From: Peribacillus deserti
GTDB lineage: Bacteria; Bacillota; Bacilli; Bacillales; DSM-1321
Reading direction: 5' to 3'
Length of the DNA stretch: 64,000 nt
Assembly: GCF_002863585.1 (NCBI RefSeq)
Contig: NZ_PGUY01000063.1
Span: 1 to 64,000, forward strand
Numbering within the stretch: position 1 is the first letter of the stretch; each line of letters begins with the position of its first letter. The notes beneath the pieces are model-generated. The model was given only the letters and a program-made list of their open reading frames with translations. It had not been told where the DNA came from and ran no database searches. Made by a program: the position numbers and the translations under genes. Positions 36,264-45,313 of this stretch are shown here, piece by piece.

Positions 36264-36782
36264 TTGGATGTTAATACAATGGAAATGCTAATAAATGGAA
36301 GTATTGGTTTGCTTGGTGCTGCTATTGGTGGTGGAGCCTCAATTTGGGCAACAAAAAAACAAATTAGTGAACAAAATAAAAGTGAAGATGAAAGAGAATC
36401 GACTGGAAGAAAGAATACTGAATCAATTATAAGGACATTTTTAATTAATGAGATTAAGCAAAATGTATCTAAAATGAAGTGGCTAGAGGAATATTTCAAT
36501 AAAGGTTACGATGACCAAAGCAACCAGACAGTGGGTACTCATGTAGACCTGAAATTTAATGAGTATGAAAAGGTAAAGTATAAGCTGGTAGAAACGAATA
36601 CCCTAGAAAGCTTGAAAACCATTGAAATATACCAAATGTTCTATATGATAAACAATACCGAAGGCTCGCATAGGTTAAGCCATTTTAGCAGTAATGAATA
36701 TGCGTATGTAGTTCAAAGGTATAATTTAGCTAAAGAAATGGTATCAAGCCATTTTGAAGAAAAATATCAGCACTTTGGTTAA
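36264..36782 (+). CDS. Membrane-anchored hypothetical protein (172 aa)
   Basis: TTG start after GAGAGGGGGAA. One Gly-rich N-terminal hydrophobic segment (GSIGLLGAAIGGGASIWA) followed by charged helices, like many single-span phage- or defence-associated proteins. No family is recognised. A terminator begins at the stop codon. Confidence 0.6.
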   Translation: MDVNTMEMLINGSIGLLGAAIGGGASIWATKKQISEQNKSEDERESTGRKNTESIIRTFLINEIKQNVSKMKWLEEYFNKGYDDQSNQTVGTHVDLKFNEYEKVKYKLVETNTLESLKTIEIYQMFYMINNTEGSHRLSHFSSNEYAYVVQRYNLAKEMVSSHFEEKYQHFG

Positions 36783-36807
36783 GCATCTTCTGAAGATGCT
36801 TTTTTTA
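36782..36807 (+). terminator. Rho-independent terminator
   Basis: AGCATCTTC / GAAGATGCT stem directly after the TAA, then T7. Confidence 0.85.
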
Positions 36808-36931
36808 ACAAACCAATAGAGGTCTCTTTGGGCCAACAGACTTCCTGCTACCACCTTATGTAAAAAGTGAAAATAGTACAACTTTTATCATGCATATTCT
36901 TTATTAAAAGGTAGCGGAAGGGGAATGTAAA

Positions 36932-37930
36932 GTGACGGTCAGGGAAGTGTATCTAGAAAACCTAATATGGGATTTGAACGACAGAATAAATCCTGATTTA
37001 TCAAGTATGGAAGCGAGCATGAACCAATTAGGTCTGTTATCTCCTTTAACCGTTGAAGGGCCAAATGACGAAGGCTTTTATTATTTGATTGATGGCTACC
37101 GCCGTTATTTAGTATTAAGGAAGAAAGGCATTCCAAACCAAACGATCCCTGTAAATATTGTTAGTATCCCCACATCAAGACTGGAAAGGCAGACGAAAAG
37201 GTTTCACATGCATAATACCGCGAAGAAAATAATTGGAGCTGAAGAACAATTCGAGATAGATGATATTCAACTGAAGGGTCTGCTAACCGATCAAGAAATG
37301 ATTGATCTTCTAAAACCCAAGAAGCATCGAGTAAAAAGAATGGAAAAAAGTCTCAGTATTGACCCGCAAAAACGTGAAGAAGTAGCAAAAGTTAGGGGAA
37401 GCCAGCATGCTTTGGAAGTCCTTTACTCCTTAGACATAACCGACACCCTACGCAGCGAACTCTATCGCATGATCCTCAACAGAGGGATGACGGGAGAACA
37501 CGGGGATGCTCTGAAAAAAATTGGCCGCCATCAACTTTTTGCCTCGTTGTATGAACCACAAAAAAACCGTGCCATTGACCAGACCATGAATCAGGCTAGG
37601 TTCACGAATAAGGAAGCAGAATTAATCCTACTTTCAGAAATTATGAAGGATAATCCAGGTGCTGAACCTCTATATATAAATCAGTGGTTGACCTACTTGA
37701 TTAGGATGATGGAAGAATTGAGTAATAGCATACATGACGATGTAAGTATGTATGTCACTGAAATTCAAAAAAAACAATTGGCCTCTTTACTCGGCAAGAT
37801 AATAAGTCAGTTGAACTGGGTATGGGAGAGACCATACGAGAGTGACATGGAAAAGGCTGCCCCTCTAGATTATGTTCCTTCCTTTTACACAGAAACGACC
37901 GAAACAGGATTCCGCATTCGAAAACATTAG
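36932..37930 (+). CDS. ParB-like N-terminal domain protein (332 aa)
   Basis: GTG start after GGAAGGGGAA. The first 90 residues match the ParB/Srx nuclease-like fold: NQLGLLSPLTVEGPNDEGF and YYLIDGYRRYLVLRKKG, where the G-x-R-R motif binds CTP or nucleotide in ParB relatives. The rest is helical and has no recognised HTH. No parA or parS is in view, so a chromosome partition role is unlikely; regulatory or plasmid-derived roles are possible. Confidence 0.65.
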   Translation: MTVREVYLENLIWDLNDRINPDLSSMEASMNQLGLLSPLTVEGPNDEGFYYLIDGYRRYLVLRKKGIPNQTIPVNIVSIPTSRLERQTKRFHMHNTAKKIIGAEEQFEIDDIQLKGLLTDQEMIDLLKPKKHRVKRMEKSLSIDPQKREEVAKVRGSQHALEVLYSLDITDTLRSELYRMILNRGMTGEHGDALKKIGRHQLFASLYEPQKNRAIDQTMNQARFTNKEAELILLSEIMKDNPGAEPLYINQWLTYLIRMMEELSNSIHDDVSMYVTEIQKKQLASLLGKIISQLNWVWERPYESDMEKAAPLDYVPSFYTETTETGFRIRKH

Positions 37931-37938
37931 TAATATGT

Positions 37939-37968
37939 AAGCCTTTGGAGAAATCCAGGGCTTTTTTT
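37939..37968 (+). terminator. Rho-independent terminator
   Basis: AAGCCTTTGGA / TCCAGGGCTT stem with T7 tail. Confidence 0.75.
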
Positions 37969-38158
37969 CTATCCTTTTGAATGTTCGGGTACCTAATGGA
38001 ACATTCTTTCTAGTAGAAGACAAACATGAGGGGGATTCACATTGCCGAAACGGCATGACTCCCAGCCAGAAAGCCAGCAAACACAGAGCTGGCACCTACA
38101 AGGCTATCATGCCCGTCTCTCCAAAGAAAGTGCACGTCTCTTATGTTTACATATTTTA

Positions 38159-38245
38159 GTGGCTCATTTTATGGCTGAGGTGGCTCTATAATCTGTCCGA
38201 GATGGCTCTGAAATTTGGCAGAGGTGTCACTTTTCTATGGCTGTA
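38159..38245. mobile_element. Possible IS21-like terminal repeat remnant
   Basis: Three to four imperfect direct units of 21-22 bp beginning GTGGCTC (38159, 38180, 38202, weak at 38224), with AT-rich middles and ending CTGAG, CCGAG or CAGAG. Multiple GTGGCTC-type direct repeats are typical of IS21-family ends. No istA or istB frame survives; 37970-38158 holds only broken frames. Confidence 0.4.
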
Positions 38246-38526
38246 ATCATAGCATCCCATACTAACATTACTATTAATAAAATAATGGTTGTTGGGGAGA
38301 AATAAGGAGTTTCTATGTAGTCGATCATTAATAAACAAATAAAAAACAAAATGGCGATTTTACACTTATCCCAAAAACGCCAATACTTTAGTTTCCAGGT
38401 TTTTGATGCAGATATATGTAGATTCAAAAATCTCCAACCCATAACAAAAAGTGCAGTAATTGTAATTGTACGAGCAATGAAGGAATGATTAGAATCAGTA
38501 AGCATGATAGCGATACCAAACAACAC
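38227..38526 (-). CDS. Small membrane protein (up to 99 aa)
   Basis: Three hydrophobic segments, the last two being IAILFFICLLMIDYI and TIILLIVMLVWDAMI. The TTG start at 38526 has no ribosome binding site, and ATG 38505 is an alternative. It overlaps the repeat remnant at its 3' end. Unassigned. Confidence 0.4.
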   Translation of the reverse strand: MLFGIAIMLTDSNHSFIARTITITALFVMGWRFLNLHISASKTWKLKYWRFWDKCKIAILFFICLLMIDYIETPYFSPTTIILLIVMLVWDAMITAIEK

Positions 38527-38791
38527 TACATGGTAGTTACTGTATATTTATTGAATCTATTTTTTAATTTTCTCGCTTTTAACTTCCTTTCTTATCTTAA
38601 TAATCGAAAAGTCTTTCTTTCTTATTAACCAAAAACAAAGAGGAAGCCCCAACTGTTTGTGAAATTCTACCATTATTTTTGCTGAATCGCATGAAACTAT
38701 CCAGTATAGTAGAAATATATTACATCTAGGTAAAAAGCAAGGAGAGAAAACCATGTAGATTATACTATATTTAGAGAGATTATGGACATAT

Positions 38792-38813
38792 AAAAAAGCC
38801 TTAAGAAAAGGCT
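38792..38813 (-). terminator. Terminator of the XRE regulator gene
   Basis: On the minus strand AGCC-TTTTCTTAA-GGCT followed by T6, just after the stop codon at 38820. The 38527-38791 stretch beyond it shows no gene I can support. Confidence 0.75.
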
Positions 38814-38819
38814 CTTCGC

Positions 38820-39158
38820 TCATTCTTTATTAAGAAAATAATCCAGTCCATGTTCGAATGAAGCTAATAGAAACTCAGCGGCCTCTGAGTTTCTAGCCAT
38901 CAGCTCATGATGCCGCTGGCGTAATCTGCTTAAGCGAAATGCTGTATCATCTTGTCCATGTATTGCGGGGTTCATGGGGAGAATGACGAGTTCTTTTTGT
39001 AGGGTTTCTAACAGCGTCAAGGGGATTTTATCAGTTTTACCCGTTTCCAAATTACTTAAGTAGCCCGAGGACACTCCCAACTTTTTAGCATACTGATTTA
39101 GGGAAATTCCTTTATTTTCCCGTATTCTCCTTACCCTTAATCCGAAATCTTCTAGCAT
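38820..39158 (-). CDS. XRE-family helix-turn-helix regulator (112 aa)
   Basis: ATG 39158 has GGAGG at 8 bases. An HTH_3 domain occupies residues 1-60 (LRVRRIRENKGISLNQYAKK then LGVSSGYLSNLETGK). The rest is helical (RLSRLRQRHHELMARNSEAA) and probably mediates dimerisation or sensing. Typical of small Bacillus repressors. Target unknown. Confidence 0.75.
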   Translation of the reverse strand: MLEDFGLRVRRIRENKGISLNQYAKKLGVSSGYLSNLETGKTDKIPLTLLETLQKELVILPMNPAIHGQDDTAFRLSRLRQRHHELMARNSEAAEFLLASFEHGLDYFLNKE

Positions 39159-39774
39159 GGTTTTTACCTCCAATCGAAATGCAATGAAGCCTGGTACTTA
39201 ATGTTTCGTTGTTCCTGAATATGAATCCTTCTCAAAATGAACTAATACATAAAATTTTTCGTATATAGCAAAAATGATGGGATTATTTACGATTTTTTTA
39301 AGAGAGTTTTTCAACGTGCACTTTATTAATTGTTTTGTTATGTATCGTTATAATAGAAGTAATAACGAAGCGTTAATACAGTAAAGGTGGAGGGAACGAA
39401 TGAAAGTTTGTTAATGAAAACCCAGATAAGTTAAATTACATCCATTTAAACATATCTGGTCCCTTCGATGAAGATTTAGATTTTGAATTTGGATTTAGGT
39501 AATCTCAAGTAGGTGGGCCACTAAATTTTTTAAAAGTATCGATTTATGCCTACTCATATCTATGTCAACGGGATTTATAATGCAGCAGATCCTGACGTGA
39601 AATCCTTTTCCTAAGAAATAATATAGCAGAGGCTAGGAATATGGTTTTAAATAAAGTACTATCTTTGCCTAGTTTATTGAGATTTTCCTATATTTATCTA
39701 AATAAAAAAAGGTAATATATCTAAATATTATTAAAAATGTCGATAAAATCTATATAAGAATAAGTATAAAGGTA
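39159..39774. other. Intergenic region with a gene relic
   Basis: A short segment near 39400-39500 reads NENPDKLNYIHLNISGPFDE then DLDFEFGF with stops around it, a likely relic of a small gene. No intact gene, RNA or clear operator is seen. Confidence 0.4.
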
Positions 39775-42210
39775 GTGAAAAAATTGTTAACGCAGAAGCA
39801 TAAGCTACAAGTAGTAGCAGTAAAAGACTCTGAAATCAGGAAAAAAATAAAAAATGAATTAAATATAAGTGAAGAAATTACAATAGGAGATCTTGTTCGT
39901 CTCACTTCGTTAAGAGTTTGGGGATGTACCAGTCTTGATGGTTTAGAATTTGCCGAAAATTTAATAGAACTTGATATTGGATATTCAGACATAAATGATA
40001 TTGCTCCATTAAAAAATTTAACAAAACTTAGAAAACTATGTATTAGTTCAAAAAAAACCTTTGATATCGGCCCCTTATGTAAAATAAAGACCTTGACAAC
40101 GTTAGAAATAAGCGGAAACAAAATCACGGATTTAAGTCCATTAAGGGAATTGAAACAGCTAGTAAATGTAAAACTATCCCATAATAATCTATACGATATC
40201 GCTGCTTTAGAAGGTTTAGTGAACTTAGAGAAATTAGACTTAGCAAGAAATAAGATCATCGACATAAGTCCAATCAGTAACTTAATAAATCTGAATACTC
40301 TTGACATAGAGTCGAATGAAATATCCTGCATTAATCCAATAAAGAATCTTAATAATCTTAAAACTTTAAATGCTGGTAGTAATAAAATTGGGGATATCAG
40401 CGCTCTTTTAACGTGTGAGCAAATGGATAGTCTCGAATTAGCATGGAATAAAATAGCCAACATAAGTGTTTTACAAAATCTTGTTTATATTAGGAAGCTT
40501 GATCTTTCTTATAATTTGATTAAAGAAATTGAGCCGCTGTCGCGATTAATTAGTCTAGAGGAAATTAATTTATCAGGAAATCCTATCGACAATATTAGTG
40601 TTTTTGAGAATTTAGTGAATTTAAGAGTAATAAAATTACAACGAATTTTAGTTTCTGCCCCGATAAGCAAAGCTAAGCTTTTGGTGCAGCGAGGGAAAAA
40701 TTGTTTAAACGAAGCAAGGGGAGTTAAAGAGTTTTCTTCAACAAATTTTCCTCTTATATATAAGGATGATTGGTTATTCAGCTTTCCAAGGGAAAAACTG
40801 ATTAAATATGTTATGGAAAATGATATACCTAACCCAGACGAATTCAATTCTTTATTTAAAAAGGAAAAGGAATTTTATAAAAGAGAAATTTTTCTATTTT
40901 CCCTATCTCTAAAAGAGAAGATTCCTGAAAAAATAATACAGGAGGATTTTGTAACGAGGGAGTTTCTTTTAAGTTTTGTTAGAAAACTCTATGATAATTA
41001 TGGCATAAACGAGAGTATTGCTAGCTGGGTGGTTGAGACCTGGGCTTTAAGCTTAAATAAAAATCTACAAGACATATCTCTTTTCCACAAAAGTAGTTAT
41101 AGAATTGAACATAATTCAGTAATTGCAATTGGTGCTCCAATAAATAACATAAATATATTTGAAATGATTAAACATAATGATGTTAATGGAATCGAAAAAC
41201 TTAATGAAAGTAACTTCAACTTTGATTTAAAAAATAAATCAGGTAAAACACCTTTATTTTTAGCAATTGAATATAACTTGACTAAAATGACGGCATTGTT
41301 ATTAAAAAAGGGTGCCGATCCGTTAATTAAAGGGATTAAGGGTAAAACACCATTATTATATTCTGTTGAAAAGGGCAATACAGAAATTGCGGAACTCTTA
41401 ATTATGTATTCTGATGATCTTAATGTCCAAGATAATGAAGGTAAGAGTGCGTTGATGTATGCAATATCTTCACATAATAGAAGCATCCTAAAATTAATGC
41501 TAAATAAAGGTGTAAATGTAAATCTTAAAGATAATAGTAATGTGCATGTAGTAGATTTAATAGTAAAAGAAAGTAATATTGATACTTTAAAATTATTTTT
41601 ACAAAAAGATTTCGATGTCGATTATAAATTTTATGATGAAAACTCGCTTCTTCATCTTGCTGCGAGCAATGGTAAATTTGAAATTTGCAAATTTCTTATT
41701 GAAAGGGGAGCAACTGTAAATTCAATAAATTCATATAAAAAAACTCCTTTAGAAAAGGCAATAATTAGCGGTCATCATGAAGTTGTCGAACTTTTATTAA
41801 AGAATGAAGCAAATATAAATTACAAAAATGGAGACGGTGTAACTCCACTAATGCTCGCTGCTAAATTAGGAGAGAAAAAGATTCTAAAACTCCTTATAAG
41901 TTATGGAGCAAAGTTAAATCAGGTAGATAAGTGGAATGAAACTGAATTAATTAAAGCGGCATACAATGGAGAAGAACAAATAGTTAAAGTCCTAATTTCC
42001 TTAGAAGTACTTATAGATCATAGGGATAATGATGGAAAAACTGCTTTAATGTATGCAAGCGAGTATGGGTATGAAGGTATTGTAAAATTACTGTTAAATA
42101 AAGGTGCGGATTACAAAATACAGGATTTAGAGAATAAAACAGCTATTGATTACGCAAATGAAAATAAATACCATAAAATAAAATCGTTTTTATTAGAGAA
42201 AAAACTATGA
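39775..42210 (+). CDS. LRR-ankyrin fusion protein (811 aa)
   Basis: Start: GTG 39775 is only 2 bases after AAAGG; TTG 39784 is better spaced. No signal peptide, so it is cytoplasmic. Residues about 42-290 are leucine-rich repeats of the 22-residue SDS22/internalin type (L-x-x-L-x-L-x-x-N-x-I-x-D-I-x-x-L). Residues about 340-430 form a helical domain with a NYGINESIASWVVETWALS motif, which I recall from bacterial multidomain signalling proteins. Residues about 460-811 are eight to ten ankyrin repeats (GKTPLFLAI, GADP, DGKTALMYAS). All three parts are protein-interaction modules and no enzyme is visible. The gene lies just upstream of the recombinase/STAND module. Confidence 0.85.
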   Translation: MKKLLTQKHKLQVVAVKDSEIRKKIKNELNISEEITIGDLVRLTSLRVWGCTSLDGLEFAENLIELDIGYSDINDIAPLKNLTKLRKLCISSKKTFDIGPLCKIKTLTTLEISGNKITDLSPLRELKQLVNVKLSHNNLYDIAALEGLVNLEKLDLARNKIIDISPISNLINLNTLDIESNEISCINPIKNLNNLKTLNAGSNKIGDISALLTCEQMDSLELAWNKIANISVLQNLVYIRKLDLSYNLIKEIEPLSRLISLEEINLSGNPIDNISVFENLVNLRVIKLQRILVSAPISKAKLLVQRGKNCLNEARGVKEFSSTNFPLIYKDDWLFSFPREKLIKYVMENDIPNPDEFNSLFKKEKEFYKREIFLFSLSLKEKIPEKIIQEDFVTREFLLSFVRKLYDNYGINESIASWVVETWALSLNKNLQDISLFHKSSYRIEHNSVIAIGAPINNINIFEMIKHNDVNGIEKLNESNFNFDLKNKSGKTPLFLAIEYNLTKMTALLLKKGADPLIKGIKGKTPLLYSVEKGNTEIAELLIMYSDDLNVQDNEGKSALMYAISSHNRSILKLMLNKGVNVNLKDNSNVHVVDLIVKESNIDTLKLFLQKDFDVDYKFYDENSLLHLAASNGKFEICKFLIERGATVNSINSYKKTPLEKAIISGHHEVVELLLKNEANINYKNGDGVTPLMLAAKLGEKKILKLLISYGAKLNQVDKWNETELIKAAYNGEEQIVKVLISLEVLIDHRDNDGKTALMYASEYGYEGIVKLLLNKGADYKIQDLENKTAIDYANENKYHKIKSFLLEKKL

Positions 42211-42404
42211 AGATTGGTAATCTCTCATATTATCCATGGTCATCAGCCTCCTTTTTAATACCTATGAAGAACAACCAGCAGTTTACAAATTGTTTTTTAA
42301 ACTTGATGGTGATTTGACGATATCTTTTCTCTATTCTAACAAAACTAAGATTGTGAAGGATTGTACGAATTTAGTTTTTAGGTAGTCAGGCCGATATAAA
42401 TTAA

Positions 42405-42437
42405 ACAAAAAGCCCATTATTCTAATGGGCTTTTTGT
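42405..42437 (+). terminator. Rho-independent terminator
   Basis: ACAAAAAGCCCATTA / TAATGGGCTTTTTGT, a long perfect stem about 195 bases after the LRR-ankyrin gene. Confidence 0.85.
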
Positions 42438-42710
42438 AACTCAATTAACGTGACTAGCTACGAAGTTATGTAAAATAGCAGTGAGTAAATTGACCGAAGT
42501 AATGTGAATATATTGAATTACAAAAAAGGGTTTGCAAATTAGATAGTCAATTATGACTAAGAGTGTGGACAGCTTTTTTTAATATAAATGTTCACTAATG
42601 TAATAAATCGTTCATTTATGTGAATAAAACTACTTTAATTGGCAACATTAACTATTAATGGTAGTTAGTGTTTCTACAACAAGAATACATCCGAGGAGGA
42701 GATTACACTT
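42438..42710. other. Intergenic region at the left edge of the recombinase module
   Basis: AT-rich, no gene. It may contain the element boundary, but no inverted or direct repeat matching the right side near 54180 was found by eye. Confidence 0.35.
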
Positions 42711-43118
42711 TTGGAAATAAAGTTATCACAGATGCAAGTTAGTTTAGATATGGAATTGTTACAGCTAAAACGCTTGTTAATAGCTCATAAGAAAGAGGGA
42801 ACCGTCTTTTTTGAGGAGGAAGCAACTCATTTAAACAGAATGCAATATTTTCACTTATACTTTTATTTAAGACCTGGAACTAAAACTTCTATAAATGCTT
42901 TTCCTATTCCTATTAAAGATTTTCAAATGTATAAAAGTAGGAAAGACCAATATTCATTTATGAGGTTTTATTTTGAAAATTATTACCAAGTTAATGAAAT
43001 AGATTTAACACATTTTGAACACTACGATTTTAAACGTCCCTATGTTGGTAGAAGGTTTATTTGGTACTACAAGGTTCAACCATCAATAGAGAATGAAATG
43101 GCAATTGGTTTTGAATGA
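42711..43118 (+). CDS. Hypothetical protein (135 aa)
   Basis: TTG start after GAGGAGGAG. Aromatic-rich alpha/beta protein (MQYFHLYFYLRPGTKTSINA, RRFIWYYKV). No family recognised. First gene of the module, followed after 35 bases by the LAGLIDADG-like gene and likely co-transcribed. Confidence 0.55.
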   Translation: MEIKLSQMQVSLDMELLQLKRLLIAHKKEGTVFFEEEATHLNRMQYFHLYFYLRPGTKTSINAFPIPIKDFQMYKSRKDQYSFMRFYFENYYQVNEIDLTHFEHYDFKRPYVGRRFIWYYKVQPSIENEMAIGFE

Positions 43119-43153
43119 AAAGAGTGTATTAACTATGGAGGTGATATAAATTC

Positions 43154-43651
43154 ATGCAACAAAAAAAGTACCAGAACCAATGGGAAAAAGGAGCACAAAT
43201 TATTGAAAGACAACGGGACGGAATTACTCCTTTTATGGCTGGCATAGTAACAGGCTTTACAATGGGGGAGGGTTCATTTTTTTTGGCGGTAAAAAGGAGC
43301 AAAACCCATAAAACTGGTTTTAATGTGGTACCTACTTTCGGGATTAACTTAAAACTGGATGACTTTGAAATCCTCGAACAAATAAAAAATCTTTTAGGGT
43401 GTGGAACAGTTCTCAAAGGAAAAAAAGCCGTAATGTACAGGGTCACGAAGTTCAAGGATGTTCTAGAAATAGTTATTCCTTTTTTTGACCGTTACCCTCT
43501 AATTAATGTTAAAAAAGATGATTTCAACTTGTTTAAAATTGTTGTTTTTAAATTTGCTTATGGTGAAGGAAAGACACTAGAGGGTATTGAAAAAATGGTC
43601 TCTGTCCGAAAGCATATGAATAATGGCAAGTCTGCTAAAAGGGAAAATTAA
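43154..43651 (+). CDS. LAGLIDADG homing-endonuclease-like protein (165 aa)
   Basis: ATG after TATGGAGGTGATATAAATTC. The protein reads FMAGIVTGFTMGEGSFFLAV, a single LAGLIDADG helix with the acidic residue replaced in context as GEGS, then FNVVPTFGINLKLDDFEILE and a TV...Y-R-V-T-K-F-K-D-V-L strand-helix unit. One motif only, so a homodimer is expected. It is free-standing and not within an intron or intein, and it lies among tyrosine recombinase genes. A role as an endonuclease or as a domesticated DNA-binding factor of the element is possible. Confidence 0.75.
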   Translation: MQQKKYQNQWEKGAQIIERQRDGITPFMAGIVTGFTMGEGSFFLAVKRSKTHKTGFNVVPTFGINLKLDDFEILEQIKNLLGCGTVLKGKKAVMYRVTKFKDVLEIVIPFFDRYPLINVKKDDFNLFKIVVFKFAYGEGKTLEGIEKMVSVRKHMNNGKSAKREN

Positions 43652-43777
43652 AAGAGGAAATTAAAAAAGAACTAAACGTGATACGTATTTATGCGGCATT
43701 CGGACAATGAAATTCAAGGGGGACTATTCTAAATAAAGATGATATTTATGAATCATTAGTGAAACGCGGAATAAGAA

Positions 43778-44148
43778 ATGAATGAAAAGTTTGAGTTAAT
43801 GTCTCATAATATTGTTCTTTTACTTAGTATTTATAAAGAAATGGTTAAACGATGGTGCAGGAGCGGTAAACTTATGCGTACAATTTGGGTGGAATATAGG
43901 CCATTTGTGCAAGTGACTTCAAGCAATTTATGCATCGGAATTTTGAACAAAATGCAAAAACAGGTATTGCCTCAATGAATTCTAACGTCTTGTCATTCTT
44001 AAGAGTAAAGCATATAAGCCATTACTTTAATAATGGTGAAATTACATTTACATGTTTTTTCTGTTTGGATGCTTTAACCATGCAACCTAAGGGTTTGTCA
44101 TAAATGTAAGGAAAAGGGTCAAATTATAAATTTTTATTCAGACTATTA
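43778..44148 (+). pseudogene. Decayed duplicate of the excisionase-like + zinc-ribbon pair
   Basis: 43778-43978 retains an EMVKRWCRSGKLMRTIW segment matching ETIRRWCRKGKLPAYNW of the intact gene at 44269. 43975-44103 reads NSNVLSFLRVKHISHYFNNG then ITFTCFFCLD, matching IASFLKEKGISYYVLEETLY and FQCLFCYQ of the intact gene at 44526; then CHKCKEKGQIINFYSD follows in another frame. So an older tandem copy of the two genes has decayed. The rest of 43652-44268 has no gene. Confidence 0.75.
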
Positions 44149-44268
44149 ATTACTTTAGTGACTATGATAGATCCACCGTTAAACGGTTATGAACGTATTC
44201 AAGCTATTTGATAACAATCTTATATTATATTCAATAATCAAAACAGGAAATGTAAGGAGAATAAAAGG

Positions 44269-44529
44269 ATGAAAGATTTAAAGAAATTTGGATTAGAGCC
44301 TAAGTTACATGATTTATTTTGTGCAATTCCTGATGACTCGGTTTTAACCCCTTACCAAATTGCCTCAATTTTAGTAAGAAGCGAAGAAACAATTCGAAGA
44401 TGGTGTCGAAAAGGTAAGTTACCAGCATATAATTGGGGTGGAAAGTACGCAATTATGGGTAGTGATTTCAAGATTTTCATGCAGACCTCTCATAATAAAA
44501 AAGATAATATAGGAAAATTTTTCAAATGA
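44269..44529 (+). CDS. Excisionase-like HTH protein (86 aa)
   Basis: ATG after AAGGAGAATAAAAGG. The LTPYQIASILVRSEETIRRW CRKGKL helix-turn-wing belongs to the MerR/excisionase type (HTH_17). Such proteins bend DNA and steer tyrosine recombinases toward excision. Its stop overlaps the start of the next gene by 4 bases (ATGA). Confidence 0.75.
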   Translation: MKDLKKFGLEPKLHDLFCAIPDDSVLTPYQIASILVRSEETIRRWCRKGKLPAYNWGGKYAIMGSDFKIFMQTSHNKKDNIGKFFK

Positions 44530-44891
44530 AGTTTATGATTGCCTCTTTCCTGAAAGAAAAGGGAATTTCGTATTATGTACTCGAGGAGACATTGTATTTT
44601 CAATGCTTGTTTTGTTATCAGAAGGCTGAAATGGATTATTACACTTCGGCGTGGCACTGTACAAAATGTCCAGAAAATGGAACGATGTTCAATTTAATAC
44701 AAACCACAAAAGATGAATCACAACCAACAGCGGAAGGACCTAAAAAGATTTATAACCCTAAGATAGAGATTTATAAAATTAAGAAACTATTTATGCTATT
44801 AATTAAGGAAAATGAAAATACCTCTTCCGAAAAGAAACTAGCACAACTCTTTGAAAAAGTATTAGATTTAATAGAAGAAGTAAACTTATAA
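44526..44891 (+). CDS. CHC2-like zinc-ribbon protein (121 aa)
   Basis: Translationally coupled to the excisionase-like gene through ATGA. LYFQCLFCYQKA and HCTKCPENGTMFNLIQ make a C-x2-C/HC-x2-C ribbon like the zinc domain of DnaG primases (CHC2), without the catalytic TOPRIM part. The C-terminal half is a charged helix (KKLAQLFEKVLDLIEEVN). It may recognise single-stranded or nicked DNA; function within a recombinase module is not known. Confidence 0.65.
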   Translation: MKFMIASFLKEKGISYYVLEETLYFQCLFCYQKAEMDYYTSAWHCTKCPENGTMFNLIQTTKDESQPTAEGPKKIYNPKIEIYKIKKLFMLLIKENENTSSEKKLAQLFEKVLDLIEEVNL

Positions 44892-44900
44892 ATAAATATA

Positions 44901-44946
44901 AAACACAAAAAAGAGAAGCACAAATTTCTTTTTTTTGTGTTTTTTT
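44901..44946 (+). terminator. Rho-independent terminator
   Basis: AAACACAAAAAAGAGAAG with its complement CTTTTTTTTGTGTTTTT, a stem directly after the zinc-ribbon gene. Confidence 0.75.
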
Positions 44947-45066
44947 AAATGGGCGAAAAAATATAAATAATTATTTTACCACAACCGTTTCTGAAAATAA
45001 ATAGAGTATTTATAAATTCAATTATTTACCACTTAATTTTATGCTAACTTTCATGTAAAGTAATGA

Positions 45067-45082
45067 TTGTCAAGCTTGACAA
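45067..45082. promoter_or_regulatory. Perfect 16-bp palindrome upstream of the large recombinase
   Basis: TTGTCAAGCTTGACAA. About 120 bases further, CACAAAACACACA (45205-45217) and TTGTGTGTTTCGTG (45276-45289) form a second, imperfect inverted repeat with about 58 bases between. These may be operator or recombination-accessory sites; 44947-45313 contains no gene. Confidence 0.45.
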
Positions 45083-45313
45083 CATCAATTAAATTGTGAT
45101 TTACCAATCATGATTTAGTTTAGTGGTTCTTTATTCAAATATAAAGGCCGCTCGCACAACTTGCTTTACAAATAAAGAAGTATTCCGAAAAATACTTCAT
45201 AAGACACAAAACACACATTTTATCCCTATTATTCTTACTATTTCTATGGAAGTAGTATAAGAAACTAGTATATTTTGTGTGTTTCGTGCCCATCATATTA
45301 AGGAGGTGAAAGC

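Noticed and set aside
36932-37930. Chromosome partition ParB with parS
   Set aside because: No parA neighbour, no HTH recognised after the ParB-like domain and no parS-like palindrome seen nearby.
38557-38823. 88-codon minus-strand frame after the XRE gene
   Set aside because: Its start lies inside the XRE terminator hairpin and the product has no protein-like character.
39750-40463. 237-codon minus-strand frame
   Set aside because: Shadow of the leucine-rich repeat coding region; its length follows from the repetitive codon use of the real gene.
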